64,000 nt of DNA from Dysgonomonadaceae bacterium PH5-43 (GCA_029916745.1 JARXWK010000014.1:1-64000); one strand, 5' to 3'. Shown: positions 19,454-28,689, numbered from the stretch's first letter. Made by a program: numbers and translations. The notes: a model not told the origin generated them from the sequence alone.

Positions 19454-20844
19454 ATAATATATTTAATATAGAATCTCTTTATTTTATTGGAGCTGGAGGA
19501 ATAGGAATGAGTAATCTGGTTCGTTATTTTTTATCTGAAGGTAAAAACATAGCTGGTTATGATAAGGTAGAATCTGCGCTTACTCGTCAGCTTAATGAAG
19601 AAGGTGCTTATATTCATTATGAAGATAATGTAGAGCTAATCCCCGAAGCATTTAAGAATAAAGAGAATACTTTAGTTGTTATAACTCCTGCTATTCCAGC
19701 CGAGCATGCCGAGCTTAATTATTTTAAGGATAATGGATTTAAGATGATGAAACGTGCTCAGTTATTGGGCGAAATAACAAAAACCAAAAGAGGTATTTGT
19801 GTGGCAGGTACTCATGGTAAAACAACAACTTCAAGTATTATTGCTCATCTATTGAAACAATCTAAAGTTGATTGTAATGCTTTTTTGGGCGGAATACTAA
19901 AAAACTACAATAATAATCTACTTCTTTCAGATAAAAGTGACCTTACTGTTATTGAAGCTGACGAATACGACCGCTCTTTTCATTGGTTAAGTCCTTATAT
20001 GGCTGTAATAACTTCTGTCGCCCCCGACCATTTAGATATTTATGGAACAGAAACAAGTTACCGAGAAGCTTTTGAACATTTTACATCTTTAGTGAAAGAG
20101 GGAGGGACGTTGTTTATGGAGCAAGGAGTCGATATTACTCCTCGTTTACAAAACAATGTAAAGCTTTATTATTATGGTGGAGATATTGATAAAATAAAAG
20201 GAAAAACTCCAGATTTTTATGCTAAAAATGTAAGAATAGATAATGGTGAACTTTATTTCGACTTTGTTGCACCTGAAATTACTATTGCAGATGTTCAATT
20301 AGGAGTGCCGATAGAGATAAACATTGTGAACGGTGTTGTAGCTATGGCTGTAGCTCTTATGAATGGAGTAACTCCAGAAGAACTTAAAGCAGGAATGGCT
20401 TCGTTTAAAGGTCCGAAACGCCGTTTCGATTTCCATATAAAGAGCGATTCCATTGTGTTAATAGACGATTATGCTCATCACCCAGAAGAATTAGAGGCAA
20501 GTATTACTTCTGTTAGAAGATTATACCCAGATAGAAAACTTACCGTTGTTTTTCAACCGCACCTATATTCAAGAACAAATGACTTTTTTGTAGAATTTGC
20601 AAAATCATTATCTTTAGCAAATAAAACAATTCTTATACCTATTTACCCAGCTCGTGAGAAGCCAATGCCAGGAGTAAACTCTCAAATGATACTTAACTTG
20701 GTAACTTCTCCCGAAAAAGAATTAGTAGAGTATAATGAGTTAGTAAATAAAATAAACAAAGAAAATACAGATGTGCTTTTGATTGCAGGAGCAGGGGATA
20801 TAGAACTATTAGTTGAACCTATTAAAAGAAAATTATATGATTAA
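19450..20844 (+). CDS. murC: UDP-N-acetylmuramate--L-alanine ligase
   Basis: First Mur ligase; it adds L-alanine to UDP-MurNAc. The N-terminal motif FIGAGGIGMSNL, the ATP loop VAGTHGKTTTSS and the later DDYAHHPEE are all intact. 464 residues. It overlaps murG by four bases at the start and ftsQ by eight at the end, showing tight coupling in the cluster. Confidence 0.97.
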   Translation: MNNIFNIESLYFIGAGGIGMSNLVRYFLSEGKNIAGYDKVESALTRQLNEEGAYIHYEDNVELIPEAFKNKENTLVVITPAIPAEHAELNYFKDNGFKMMKRAQLLGEITKTKRGICVAGTHGKTTTSSIIAHLLKQSKVDCNAFLGGILKNYNNNLLLSDKSDLTVIEADEYDRSFHWLSPYMAVITSVAPDHLDIYGTETSYREAFEHFTSLVKEGGTLFMEQGVDITPRLQNNVKLYYYGGDIDKIKGKTPDFYAKNVRIDNGELYFDFVAPEITIADVQLGVPIEINIVNGVVAMAVALMNGVTPEELKAGMASFKGPKRRFDFHIKSDSIVLIDDYAHHPEELEASITSVRRLYPDRKLTVVFQPHLYSRTNDFFVEFAKSLSLANKTILIPIYPAREKPMPGVNSQMILNLVTSPEKELVEYNELVNKINKENTDVLLIAGAGDIELLVEPIKRKLYD

Positions 20845-21571
20845 AAAGGTTGCCCTTATTTGTTTATCTCTTTTCTTAGGAGTGTATATCGTATTTGCTA
20901 TCGTATTTGTAAATCCTTTGTCGGACAACGATAGGAAGTGCGAAAGTGTGGAAGTGGATATTGAAGATAATTCGGAGAATGTATATTTTAATGAAGCTCA
21001 GATATTATCGTATCTCAATGGTATGAATCTAAATCCTCAAGGTAAAAACTTATCTGTAATAAACGTAAATGCTATAAAGGCAGGATTAGAAGAAAATAGA
21101 TTAATAAAAAAGGCCAATGTATACAAAACTATAGATGGTTCGGTTAAGATAGAAATATTTCAACGGACACCAGTTCTACGCATAATGTCGGACAAGGGGA
21201 ATTACTATATAGATAATGAAGGACAAGTTATGCCAGTTCCCTTAAACTTTGCAGCTTACCTTCCTTTAGCTACAGGGAATATAAACGAAGAATATGCTAA
21301 AGATAAATTATACGAGTTTGCTCTATACATACAAAAGGATAAGTTTTGGAATGCTCAAATAGAACAAATTTATGTAACTCAGAACAAAGATATAGAACTA
21401 ATTCCTCGAGTAGGTAATCATCAGATTATTTTAGGAAAGATAGAAGATTATAAAGAGAACTTAGACAAGTTGAAACTTTTTTATGATAAAGGATTGAATA
21501 AGATAGGTTGGAATCGTTATTCAATAATAAACTTAAAATTCAAAGATCAGGTTGTTTGTACAAAAAGATAA
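20837..21571 (+). CDS. ftsQ: Cell division protein FtsQ
   Basis: Bitopic divisome protein. I start at the ATG at 20837 (MIKKVALICLSLFLG), eight bases inside the end of murC; it gives 244 residues with one N-terminal helix (about 4-24). The periplasmic part begins with a POTRA-like region (YFNEAQILSYL ... IKKANVYKTIDGSVKIEIFQRTP in outline). The sequence is divergent, but position between murC and ftsA and topology make the call firm. Confidence 0.9.
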   Translation: MIKKVALICLSLFLGVYIVFAIVFVNPLSDNDRKCESVEVDIEDNSENVYFNEAQILSYLNGMNLNPQGKNLSVINVNAIKAGLEENRLIKKANVYKTIDGSVKIEIFQRTPVLRIMSDKGNYYIDNEGQVMPVPLNFAAYLPLATGNINEEYAKDKLYEFALYIQKDKFWNAQIEQIYVTQNKDIELIPRVGNHQIILGKIEDYKENLDKLKLFYDKGLNKIGWNRYSIINLKFKDQVVCTKR

Positions 21572-21577
21572 ATAGTT

Positions 21578-22924
21578 ATGAAACAGGGTGAATATGTTGC
21601 GGCTTTAGATTTGGGAACATCTAAAATGCTTGGAGTAGCAGCAAGCAAAGACGAAGATGGAGTTTTGAAAATTCTTGCGTCTGAGAAAGTAGCGTCGGAT
21701 AAATGTGTTCGTCGTGGATTTGTGTATAATATAAAAGATGCTGCTGATAAGGTTTCTTCTTTAGTTGAAGGTCTGAAAGCAAACTTGAAGCCTAATCTTA
21801 AAAAGATATATGTTGGCGTTGGCGGACAATCATTACGTTCTGAATATCACTCGGTAAAAATAGAACTGAATGGAGAAGCGGTAGATGATGATGCTTTAGA
21901 ATACTTATACGAAGAGTGTAAACAGTATCAGGAAGAATATCCTGAAGTATTAGATATAGTGTCTCCCGAATATTTCTTAGACGGAAGACCAGAAAGAAAT
22001 CCTAAAGGAGTGCCTTGCGATGTAATAGAAGCTAAATATCAATTAATAATTGGTCGCCCTTCTTTTAAGACTTGCTTGAAAACTGTAATTGAAGACTGTG
22101 AAATAGAAATAGCAGGATTTGCCATAACTCCATTGGCTACAGCCGAAGCAGTATTGTCGTCGAAAGAAAAAGAATTGGGTTGTGCTCTTGTTGAGTTTGG
22201 GGCAGGCGTAACTTACCTTTCTATTTACAAAGGTGGATTATTAAAATATTTAGTAACAATTCCTTTAGGGGGAGATGTAATTACTAAAGATCTTTGTGAT
22301 ATGGAGCCTTTAGAAGCTGATGCCGAAGATTTGAAAATTAGTGAAGGTAACGCTATAAGTGAGTCAGAGCCAGAAAACAAATACGATATTATTATTGCTG
22401 CTCGTATTAATGAAATTATTGCGAACATTAAAGAGCAAATAAAAATATCAGGATACAACGAATCTACTCTAAAAGGAGGAGTAATAATTACAGGAGGAGG
22501 CTCTTTGCTAAACGGTTTAACTAAATCGCTTACCATACAAACAAATATGTCGGTTAAATTAGCAACTGCCAATAAGTATAAGATAGAGGGAGGTGTTAAT
22601 AACTTTATCGATAACCCTGCCAATGCAACAATCTTCGGACTGTTGATGCTTGCCAATGAAAATTGTGCGGAAGAAATTCCAGAAGAGCCAAAGGTAGAGG
22701 AACCAACAATTCCTAAAGAACAAGTTTTAGGTCCTGATATATTTGGAGATGAGCCTATAAGAGATAAAAAATCGAACTCTAATAAAAGGAAATCAACAGA
22801 GCCTAAAGCTCCAAGATCTAATTCTATCGGTAATTTCTTAAAACGACAGGTTAATGTGATTACTAAAGATCTTTTCGGAGATGACGATATGAATGAAGAA
22901 TACAAAGATAATAAAGACGAATAA
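21578..22924 (+). CDS. ftsA: Cell division protein FtsA
   Basis: Actin-like ATPase that tethers FtsZ to the membrane. The phosphate-1 motif AALDLGTSKM lies at residues 8-17 and the adenosine motif GGVIITGGGSLLNG near 299-312. The body is followed by an acidic, proline-rich linker of about 60 residues. An amphipathic segment (NFLKRQVNVITKDLF) lies near the C-terminus and could be the membrane-targeting helix, with a further acidic tail after it. 448 residues. Confidence 0.95.
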   Translation: MKQGEYVAALDLGTSKMLGVAASKDEDGVLKILASEKVASDKCVRRGFVYNIKDAADKVSSLVEGLKANLKPNLKKIYVGVGGQSLRSEYHSVKIELNGEAVDDDALEYLYEECKQYQEEYPEVLDIVSPEYFLDGRPERNPKGVPCDVIEAKYQLIIGRPSFKTCLKTVIEDCEIEIAGFAITPLATAEAVLSSKEKELGCALVEFGAGVTYLSIYKGGLLKYLVTIPLGGDVITKDLCDMEPLEADAEDLKISEGNAISESEPENKYDIIIAARINEIIANIKEQIKISGYNESTLKGGVIITGGGSLLNGLTKSLTIQTNMSVKLATANKYKIEGGVNNFIDNPANATIFGLLMLANENCAEEIPEEPKVEEPTIPKEQVLGPDIFGDEPIRDKKSNSNKRKSTEPKAPRSNSIGNFLKRQVNVITKDLFGDDDMNEEYKDNKDE

Positions 22925-22935
22925 AACTTAGCCTC

Positions 22936-24255
22936 ATGGAAACAAATAATGAAATACTGAAAGACTTTGGACTCCCTAAAGAAATTCCTACTATAATAAA
23001 AGTGATAGGAGTTGGAGGCGGTGGTGGTAATGCTGTTAGCCACATGTACAATGAAGAAATAAAAGACGTTAATTTTGTTCTTTGTAACACAGACCAACAG
23101 GCACTACTTAAAAGTGAAGTGCCGGTTAAAGTACAGTTAGGAAAAAAAATAACACAAGGATTAGGCGCAGGCAATAAGCCCTTTGTTGCCAAGCAGGCAG
23201 CCGAAGAAAGCATAGAAGATATTAAAGCTCTATTTAACGATGGAACTAAAATGACTTTTATTACTGCGGGTATGGGAGGCGGTACGGGAACTGGAGCTGC
23301 TCCTGTTGTTGCTAAAATAGCAAAGGAAATGGGAGTGCTTACCGTAGGTATTGTTACTATTCCTTTTTTGTTTGAAGGCGAAACTAAAATATTCCAAGCC
23401 TTAAGAGGTGTGGAACAAATAAAAAATAATGTCGATGCTTTATTGGTCATAAACAACGAGCGATTAAGAGATATTTACACTGATTTAGATGTGTTAAATG
23501 CCTTCAAAAAAGCAGACGATACCCTTTCGGTTGCTGCAAGAAGTATAGCAGAAATTATTACTCTACCGGGACACGTCAATCTTGACTTTGCCGATGTAAA
23601 CACAATACTCAGAGATGGTGGTGTTGCCATAATGAGTAGTGGCTTTGGAGAAGGTGAAAATAGGATTACAAAAGCTTTTGAAAGTGCTCTCAACTCACCA
23701 TTACTTAACAGTAATGATATTTTCGAAGCAAAGAAAATACTTTTCAACGTTTACTTTAGTGAGGAGAAACCTCTGATGATGGAAGAGATGAATGAGGTTA
23801 ACGACTTTATGGCTAAGTTTAGCAAGAAGATGGAAGTTATATGGGGTGCCGCAGTCGACAATAAACTAAAGGGAGAAACCAAAGTAACAATACTCGCTAC
23901 GGGATTTGGTACGGAAAATATACCTCATATGGACGAAGTTCTTAGGCGACAAGACGAACTTGATGAGAAAGAACTTCAAGCAATTAGGGAAGAAGAGGAA
24001 AGAAAGCGTCAGGAAGAAGAAGCCGAACGCATTAAAAGAAGAGACGAAATGGCGGGTATTTACGGAACGGAAGCAGCCCGTAACATAGGAAAGGCATCAA
24101 TCCCTAAGCCTTTCATATTTACTGTAGACGAACTTGATGATAACGATATTATAGAAACTCTTATAAACAATCCTGCATACAATAGAGAATCAAGAGTTAT
24201 GCAAGAAATAAGAGACAAACAATCGGCATCGAAACTAAATTACGAAAACGACTAA
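22936..24255 (+). CDS. ftsZ: Cell division protein FtsZ
   Basis: Tubulin-like GTPase that forms the Z ring. The signature GGGTGTG is at 114-120, preceded by GVGGGGGNAV near the N-terminus. The core ends around residue 330. It is followed by a highly charged linker rich in Glu, Arg and Lys (about 330-375) and a conserved C-terminal peptide region around DNDIIETLINNPAYNRE that should bind FtsA. 439 residues. It lies 11 bases after ftsA. Confidence 0.97.
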   Translation: METNNEILKDFGLPKEIPTIIKVIGVGGGGGNAVSHMYNEEIKDVNFVLCNTDQQALLKSEVPVKVQLGKKITQGLGAGNKPFVAKQAAEESIEDIKALFNDGTKMTFITAGMGGGTGTGAAPVVAKIAKEMGVLTVGIVTIPFLFEGETKIFQALRGVEQIKNNVDALLVINNERLRDIYTDLDVLNAFKKADDTLSVAARSIAEIITLPGHVNLDFADVNTILRDGGVAIMSSGFGEGENRITKAFESALNSPLLNSNDIFEAKKILFNVYFSEEKPLMMEEMNEVNDFMAKFSKKMEVIWGAAVDNKLKGETKVTILATGFGTENIPHMDEVLRRQDELDEKELQAIREEEERKRQEEEAERIKRRDEMAGIYGTEAARNIGKASIPKPFIFTVDELDDNDIIETLINNPAYNRESRVMQEIRDKQSASKLNYEND

Positions 24256-24275
24256 TAATTAAACAAACAAAATAT

Positions 24276-24725
24276 ATGGGTTTATTTGAACAAATAAGCG
24301 GTGATATAAAAACCGCAATGTTAGCAAAAGATAAAATTCGCTTAGAAGCTTTGCGAGGTGTGAAGAAAGAGTTCCTTGAGGCTAAAACCGCTAAAGGTTC
24401 TGATGGTGAACTTTCTGATGATATGGCTGTCAAAATTATTCAACGTATGATTAAGCAACGTAAAGACAGTGCAACTATATACACAGAACAAAACCGTCCT
24501 GAACTTGCAGAAAAAGAACTTGCAGAAGTGGCGGCTTTGGAAGATTATCTTCCTAAGCAAATGACAATAGAAGAACTTGAAGCTGCTCTTAAAGAGATTA
24601 TATCAGAGGTAGGAGCTTCTTCGCCTAAAGATATGGGTAAGGTAATGGGAGTTGCGACTCAAAGATTAGCCGGAAAAACAGAAGGTCGATTAATATCGGA
24701 AACGGTAAAAAGATTACTGAATTAA
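24276..24725 (+). CDS. GatB/YqeY domain-containing protein
   Basis: Small helical protein of 149 residues matching the YqeY family, which resembles the C-terminal tRNA-binding domain of GatB. Typical segments are EALRGVKKEFLEAKTAKG, a conserved AEKELAEVAALEDYLPKQM stretch and SPKDMGKVMG near the end. Some relatives are linked to tRNA-dependent amidation, but the function alone is unclear. It follows ftsZ by 20 bases, as in other Bacteroidales, and closes the cluster. Confidence 0.9.
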   Translation: MGLFEQISGDIKTAMLAKDKIRLEALRGVKKEFLEAKTAKGSDGELSDDMAVKIIQRMIKQRKDSATIYTEQNRPELAEKELAEVAALEDYLPKQMTIEELEAALKEIISEVGASSPKDMGKVMGVATQRLAGKTEGRLISETVKRLLN

Positions 24726-24768
24726 CTGTTAGCAGACAATTGGCTTGGTTAAAATCAGTTAATTAACA

Positions 24769-24813
24769 TTTGACAAACGCCTTTTTGTTTTGTATCTTTG
24801 TGTAAACAAAAAG
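24769..24813 (+). promoter_or_regulatory. Promoter with -7 box inside a perfect inverted repeat
   Basis: TTTG at 24769-24772 and TATCTTTG at 24793-24800 are separated by 20 bases, an excellent match to the Bacteroidetes promoter. A perfect 10-bp inverted repeat, CTTTTTGTTT (24781-24790) and AAACAAAAAG (24804-24813), flanks the -7 box symmetrically. This could be an operator. No protein gene starts within 300 bases downstream. Confidence 0.6.
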
Positions 24814-24852
24814 TATATTGCCGCTGAGAGATTGTTCTCAGTGGCTTTTTTT
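24807..24852 (+). ncRNA. Candidate very short transcript between promoter and terminator
   Basis: If transcription starts about seven bases after TATCTTTG, it meets the intrinsic terminator at 24821-24852 after only about 45 nucleotides. The product would be a small hairpin RNA or a premature-termination leader. No known family is recognised. The claim rests only on the promoter and terminator spacing. It is also possible that the terminator mainly serves ftsZ-yqeY read-through. Confidence 0.3.
24821..24852 (+). terminator. Rho-independent terminator
   Basis: Stem CCGCTGAGA/TCTCAGTGG (nine pairs, one G-T) with a six-base loop, followed by C and a run of seven T. It is well placed to end both the yqeY transcript, 95 bases upstream, and the short transcript proposed from the promoter at 24769. 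Confidence 0.75.
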
Positions 24853-25122
24853 GTCCTTTTCTATTACAAAGACGGTGTTTTTATACCAAAAACTCAGTGA
24901 GTTTGAAGAAGGAACACACAGAGTTTAAAGGTGAAATACACTGAGGTTTTTCAGTAGCTCACAGAGTTTTTGTGAAAAGTCTTTGTTAGTTCAATAATGC
25001 TCGGTGCTCACTAAAAAGCAAACAGTTAAACATTCACAAAAAAGGTTATAAGTTAGATGAGAGAGTGTACCCCAAAAACTTAAAACCTATAACAATAAAC
25101 TTATAACTTATTATTATCTTTG
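24853..25122 (+). promoter_or_regulatory. Gene-free metG upstream region with ACTCAGTGAG-type repeats and -7 box
   Basis: No ORF is seen here. Four degenerate copies of an (A)CTCA(G/C)TGAG(G)TTTTT motif occur: AACTCAGTGAGTTT (24891-24904, nearly palindromic), then variants near 24916-24926, 24938-24952 and 24957-24972. Similar motifs occur at 44419-44480. Near 25044-25110 an inverted pair, GGTTATAAGTTA and AAACTTATAACTTA, precedes the metG -7 box TATCTTTG (25115-25122). No T-box or other known riboswitch is recognised. Confidence 0.4.
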
Positions 25123-25150
25123 CGTTCAAAATAAATTAAACTTATATATT

Positions 25151-27190
25151 ATGAGTAAAGAATTTAAGAGAACGCTTATTACTTCAGCGTTGCCTTACGC
25201 CAACGGACCAGTACACATCGGACATCTTGCAGGAGTTTATATTCCTGCCGATATTTATACCAGATATTTACGCCTTAAAGGACAAGATGTTTTACATATA
25301 GGAGGCTCAGACGAACACGGTGTGCCTATAGCTATTAAGGCTAAGAAAGAAGGCATTACTCCACAAGAAGTAGTAGATCGTTATCACTTTATCATAAAAA
25401 AATCTTTTGAAGAACTGGGAATATCTTTCGATATATACTCTCGTACCAGTTCTGAAACTCATCATAAAACCGCTTCCGACTTTTTTCGTAAGTTGTACGA
25501 CAAGGGAGAGTTTATAGAAAAAACATCAGAACAATATTACGACGAAGAAGCTAAGCAGTTTCTTGCCGATAGATACATAACAGGTACTTGTCCGCATTGT
25601 AAAAACGAGAATGCCTACGGCGATCAGTGCGAAGCGTGCGGAACTTCGTTAAGTCCTCTCGACCTTATAAATCCTAAATCAGCAATATCAGGTAGTGTGC
25701 CTGTGCTTAAAGATACTAAGCATTGGTATCTCCCTTTAGATAAACACGAAGCTTGGCTTAAACAATGGATATTGGAAGACCATAAAGAATGGAAATCTAA
25801 CGTTTATGGACAATGTAAATCGTGGTTAGATATGGGCTTGCAGCCAAGAGCAGTAAGTCGCGACTTAGATTGGGGCGTTCCTGTGCCAATAGAAGGAGAA
25901 GAAGGTAAAGTGCTTTATGTTTGGTTTGATGCTCCTATAGGATATATATCAAATACAATAGAGCTTCTTCCTAACGATTGGGAGAAGTGGTGGAAGAGTG
26001 AAGATACAAAACTTGTACACTTTATAGGTAAAGACAATATAGTATTCCACTGTATCGTGTTTCCAAGTATGCTAAAGGCAGATGATAGTTATATATTGCC
26101 AGAAAACGTTCCTGCTAATGAGTTTCTTAATCTTGAAGGAGATAAAATATCAACTTCTCGTAACTGGGCTGTGTGGTTGCACGAATATCTTGAAGACTTT
26201 CCGGGTAAACAAGATGTGCTTCGTTATGTGCTTACTGCTAATGCTCCCGAAAGCAAAGATAACGACTTTACTTGGAAAGACTTTCAGGCTCGTAACAACA
26301 ACGAACTTGTAGCTATTTTAGGTAATTTCGTAAACCGTGCTTTGGTGCTTACTCAAAAATATTTTGAAGGAAAAATACCGCAAAGGGGAGAGCTTGACGA
26401 TTATGACAAGCAAACCTTAGAAGACTTCTCTGGGGTTAAAAAGAATCTTGAACATTACTTAGAACATTATCGTTTCCGTGATGCGCTTAAAGAGGCAATG
26501 AATCTTGCGCGTATAGGAAATAAATATCTTGCAGACACCGAACCTTGGAAGGTCGCAAAAACAGATATTAATCGCACTGCTACAATATTAAATATTGCTC
26601 TTCAAATAACTGCTAACTTGGCGATAGCTTTCGAACCATTCTTACCTTTTACTTCAGATAAGATTAAGAATCTTCTTAATAAGAACGACTTAAAGTGGGA
26701 CGAACTGGGCAATGTTGATTTACTTGAAGCAAATCATCAGACAGAGAAACCGTATTTGCTTTTTGATAAGATAGAAGACGAAGAAATAGACAAGCAAATT
26801 AAAAGACTTGAAGAGATAAAGAAAGCTAACGAACTGCAAAACAAAAAGGTAGAGCCTGTAAAAGAGAATGTTGCTTTTGAGGATTTCACCAAATTAGACA
26901 TCCGTGTTGGCAAAGTGTTAGAGTGTACTAAGGTGCCTAAGGCTGACAAACTGCTTCAATTTAAGTTAGACGATGGCTTAGGTGGACGCACAATTCTTTC
27001 GGGCATAGCGCAATACTACAAACCCGAAGAGCTAATGGGTAAGAATGTGTGCTTTATAGCAAACCTTGCTCCTCGTAAAATAAAAGGTATAGAGTCGCAA
27101 GGTATGATACTTTCAGCAGAAAATCCAGATGGAAGTGTTTCTGTTATTCAACCTATGGGAGACGTAACTCCAGGAAGTAGGATAAGTTAA
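25151..27190 (+). CDS. metG: Methionine--tRNA ligase
   Basis: Class I aminoacyl-tRNA synthetase, 679 residues. The HIGH motif is at 22-25 and the KMSKS equivalent is KISTS at 332-336. A zinc knuckle with Cys147, Cys150, Cys160 and Cys163 is intact. The last 100 residues (from [15 protein letters not shown]) form the OB-fold tRNA-binding domain found in dimeric MetG. Its 3' end lies 13 bases from that of the convergent SDR gene. Secure call. Confidence 0.97.
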   Translation: MSKEFKRTLITSALPYANGPVHIGHLAGVYIPADIYTRYLRLKGQDVLHIGGSDEHGVPIAIKAKKEGITPQEVVDRYHFIIKKSFEELGISFDIYSRTSSETHHKTASDFFRKLYDKGEFIEKTSEQYYDEEAKQFLADRYITGTCPHCKNENAYGDQCEACGTSLSPLDLINPKSAISGSVPVLKDTKHWYLPLDKHEAWLKQWILEDHKEWKSNVYGQCKSWLDMGLQPRAVSRDLDWGVPVPIEGEEGKVLYVWFDAPIGYISNTIELLPNDWEKWWKSEDTKLVHFIGKDNIVFHCIVFPSMLKADDSYILPENVPANEFLNLEGDKISTSRNWAVWLHEYLEDFPGKQDVLRYVLTANAPESKDNDFTWKDFQARNNNELVAILGNFVNRALVLTQKYFEGKIPQRGELDDYDKQTLEDFSGVKKNLEHYLEHYRFRDALKEAMNLARIGNKYLADTEPWKVAKTDINRTATILNIALQITANLAIAFEPFLPFTSDKIKNLLNKNDLKWDELGNVDLLEANHQTEKPYLLFDKIEDEEIDKQIKRLEEIKKANELQNKKVEPVKENVAFEDFTKLDIRVGKVLECTKVPKADKLLQFKLDDGLGGRTILSGIAQYYKPEELMGKNVCFIANLAPRKIKGIESQGMILSAENPDGSVSVIQPMGDVTPGSRIS

Positions 27191-27203
27191 GTAACTTATC
27201 CTA

Positions 27204-27962
27204 TTATCCTCGGTGTACTATAGTGCCACTTGCTTGGTTTGTAGGTAAAACTAATATATCTGCTATTTGAACGTGTGCAGGAGCAGACGCTGCAAAGTAA
27301 ACCGACTCAGCGATATCTTCGGGAGTTAAAGGCTTAAATCCGTTATAAACAGCATCGGCTTTGTCTTTATCTCCCCTAAAACGAGTTATACTAAAGTGTG
27401 TTTCTGCCATTCCGGGCTTTACATTAGTAACCCTAAGAGGAGTATCAACAAGGTCGATACGAAGTCCGTCAGATAATGTTTGTACGGCAGCTTTGGTTGC
27501 ACAGTATACGCTACCGCCAGCATAAGCCGCTTCGCCAGCTATAGAGCCTATATTTATAATGTGTCCTTTGCCTCTTTTTATCATTCCAGGCACAACAAGG
27601 CGAGTCATAGTAAGCAGCCCTTTAATATTTGTGTCTATAACAATGTCCGACTCTTCAAGATTTACCTCAAACTCTTTATCTACACCTATTACTAATCCTG
27701 CATTGTTTACCAGAACGTCTATTGCTTGCCATTCTTCTGGAATAGTTTCGATAATACTTTTAGCCGTAGCTTTATCTCTAACGTCGAATACTAAAGGAAG
27801 AACCTCTACGCCATATTCTTGCTTTAGTTTATCCGCAATACTATTAAGAAGTTCGGGCTTACGTCCGTTAATAATAAGGTTGTAACCTTCTGATGCAAAT
27901 TTGTAAGCACAAGCTTCACCTATTCCGCTTGTAGCTCCTGTTATAAATACTGTATTGTTCAT
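27204..27962 (-). CDS. Short-chain dehydrogenase/reductase (YdfG-like)
   Basis: NAD(P)-dependent oxidoreductase of 252 residues from the ATG at 27962. The cofactor motif GATSGIG is at 9-15, NNAG at 86-89, and the catalytic residues are Ser140, Tyr153 and Lys157. The arrangement and the segment NIKGLL followed by INIGSIAGEAAY resemble YdfG, the NADP-dependent 3-hydroxy acid/serine dehydrogenase, but substrate is not certain. A minus-strand -7 box TAATTTTG is read from 27994 to 27987. Its promoter side faces the repeat element at 28.04 kb. Confidence 0.88.
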   Translation of the reverse strand: MNNTVFITGATSGIGEACAYKFASEGYNLIINGRKPELLNSIADKLKQEYGVEVLPLVFDVRDKATAKSIIETIPEEWQAIDVLVNNAGLVIGVDKEFEVNLEESDIVIDTNIKGLLTMTRLVVPGMIKRGKGHIINIGSIAGEAAYAGGSVYCATKAAVQTLSDGLRIDLVDTPLRVTNVKPGMAETHFSITRFRGDKDKADAVYNGFKPLTPEDIAESVYFAASAPAHVQIADILVLPTNQASGTIVHRG

Positions 27963-28040
27963 TATGTAATTGTTGTTTACCAAAGACAAAATTACAGAAT
28001 TTTTCTGTGCTACTGATTAATTTTACAAAGAATATGTAGT

Positions 28041-28549
28041 TTTCTATTTCACCCAAATTCTCGACATTTTTTCAACTTACTTATTTTCACAAGACTTCTC
28101 TTTTTACTATTAATTTGATATTATAGACCCTTTGTGTTATTTAAGAGAAGAGGTAAGAGAGTAAGCAAACCGCATCAATAGACAACTATCCGTAATTACT
28201 TAACTCTCGGAGAAGAGCGTAAAAGTGAGCGACTGGACAAATGGTCGGCTATATCTCTCTTGCGAAGCACTTCGTAGCTCTCTGTAGAACTCCCTCTTCG
28301 TTCTTAGTAGATGGGCGAGCTGCTTCTTATTAGATACCCGATGTAGCTCTTAGTAGATACCCCTCGCCATTGTTAGTAGAGAGGAGGGCTGCTTCTTAGT
28401 AGAGACACGAGGGGTCTCTTAGTAGAGAGGAGACCCTAAGTGAAGCTTTGTATTTTTTGAACTAAGAACTAAGAGTGAAGAACTAAGAATTGGCGCGAAG
28501 CGACAAGCGAGCAAACTCGCAGTTAAAAACTAAAAGATAAAGTTAGGGC
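28041..28549 (+). repeat. Long modular intergenic repeat, copy B
   Basis: No ORF. The left module (28041-28255) is shared with copies C and D: TACTTATTTTCAC-like start, TTTGATATTAT, then CTCGGAGAAGAGCGTAAAA and GCGAAGCACTTCG. Next comes a shortened array (about 28255-28440) of degenerate units CTCTTAGTAGAGA or CTTCTTAGTAGATA, spaced 20-26 bases with GC-richer spacers such as GGCGAGCTG. The array ends in CCCTAAGTGAAGCTTTG. The alpha module (28459-28506, GAACTAAGAACTAAGAG) and the beta module (28521-28541, AAAAACTAAAAGATAAAG) follow; gamma is missing. It is directly followed by a piece copied from nadK. Confidence 0.85.
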
Positions 28550-28551
28550 TA

Positions 28552-28602
28552 CCTGCCACCTTAGGAGTGTAAGCAAAGGTTTTAGAAAGATAATTATAAA
28601 AA
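28552..28602 (+). repeat. 51-bp copy of an internal nadK segment
   Basis: This stretch is identical to 31148-31198, inside the nadK gene, except for one base (AAAGGT here, AAATGT in nadK). Both are in the same orientation on the plus strand. It starts exactly where the beta module of copy B ends. It has no reading frame of its own and looks like a recombination or copying scar. Confidence 0.85.
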
Positions 28603-28637
28603 ATATTTCAAACACGCTAAAATCTATTAAAATATTG

Positions 28638-28645
28638 TATCTTTG
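28638..28645 (+). promoter_or_regulatory. -7 box (TATCTTTG) before the degraded lipoprotein region
   Basis: A perfect -7 match 44 bases before the lipoprotein remnant. The usual TTTG at -33 is not clear. It may be the leftover promoter of a lipoprotein or beta-propeller operon of which only fragments remain. Confidence 0.4.
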
Positions 28646-28689
28646 TCCAGCTCCGATAGAAGCAATGGAAAACGATATAGCCATTTTAA

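Noticed and set aside
22225-23456. Long minus-strand ORFs over ftsA and ftsZ
   Set aside because: They overlap strongly supported plus-strand genes, show Ser/Pro-rich composition typical of antisense frames and match no family.
24853-25150. T-box or SAM riboswitch before metG
   Set aside because: No T-box sequence, no specifier stem and no SAM-type core seen; these leaders are not expected in this phylum for metG.
28255-28440. CRISPR array
   Set aside because: Repeats are only about 13 bases and degenerate, spacers are short and shared between copies, and no cas genes are near.
28041-28549. Insertion sequence
   Set aside because: No transposase frame, no terminal inverted repeats and no target-site duplication could be seen at the edges.
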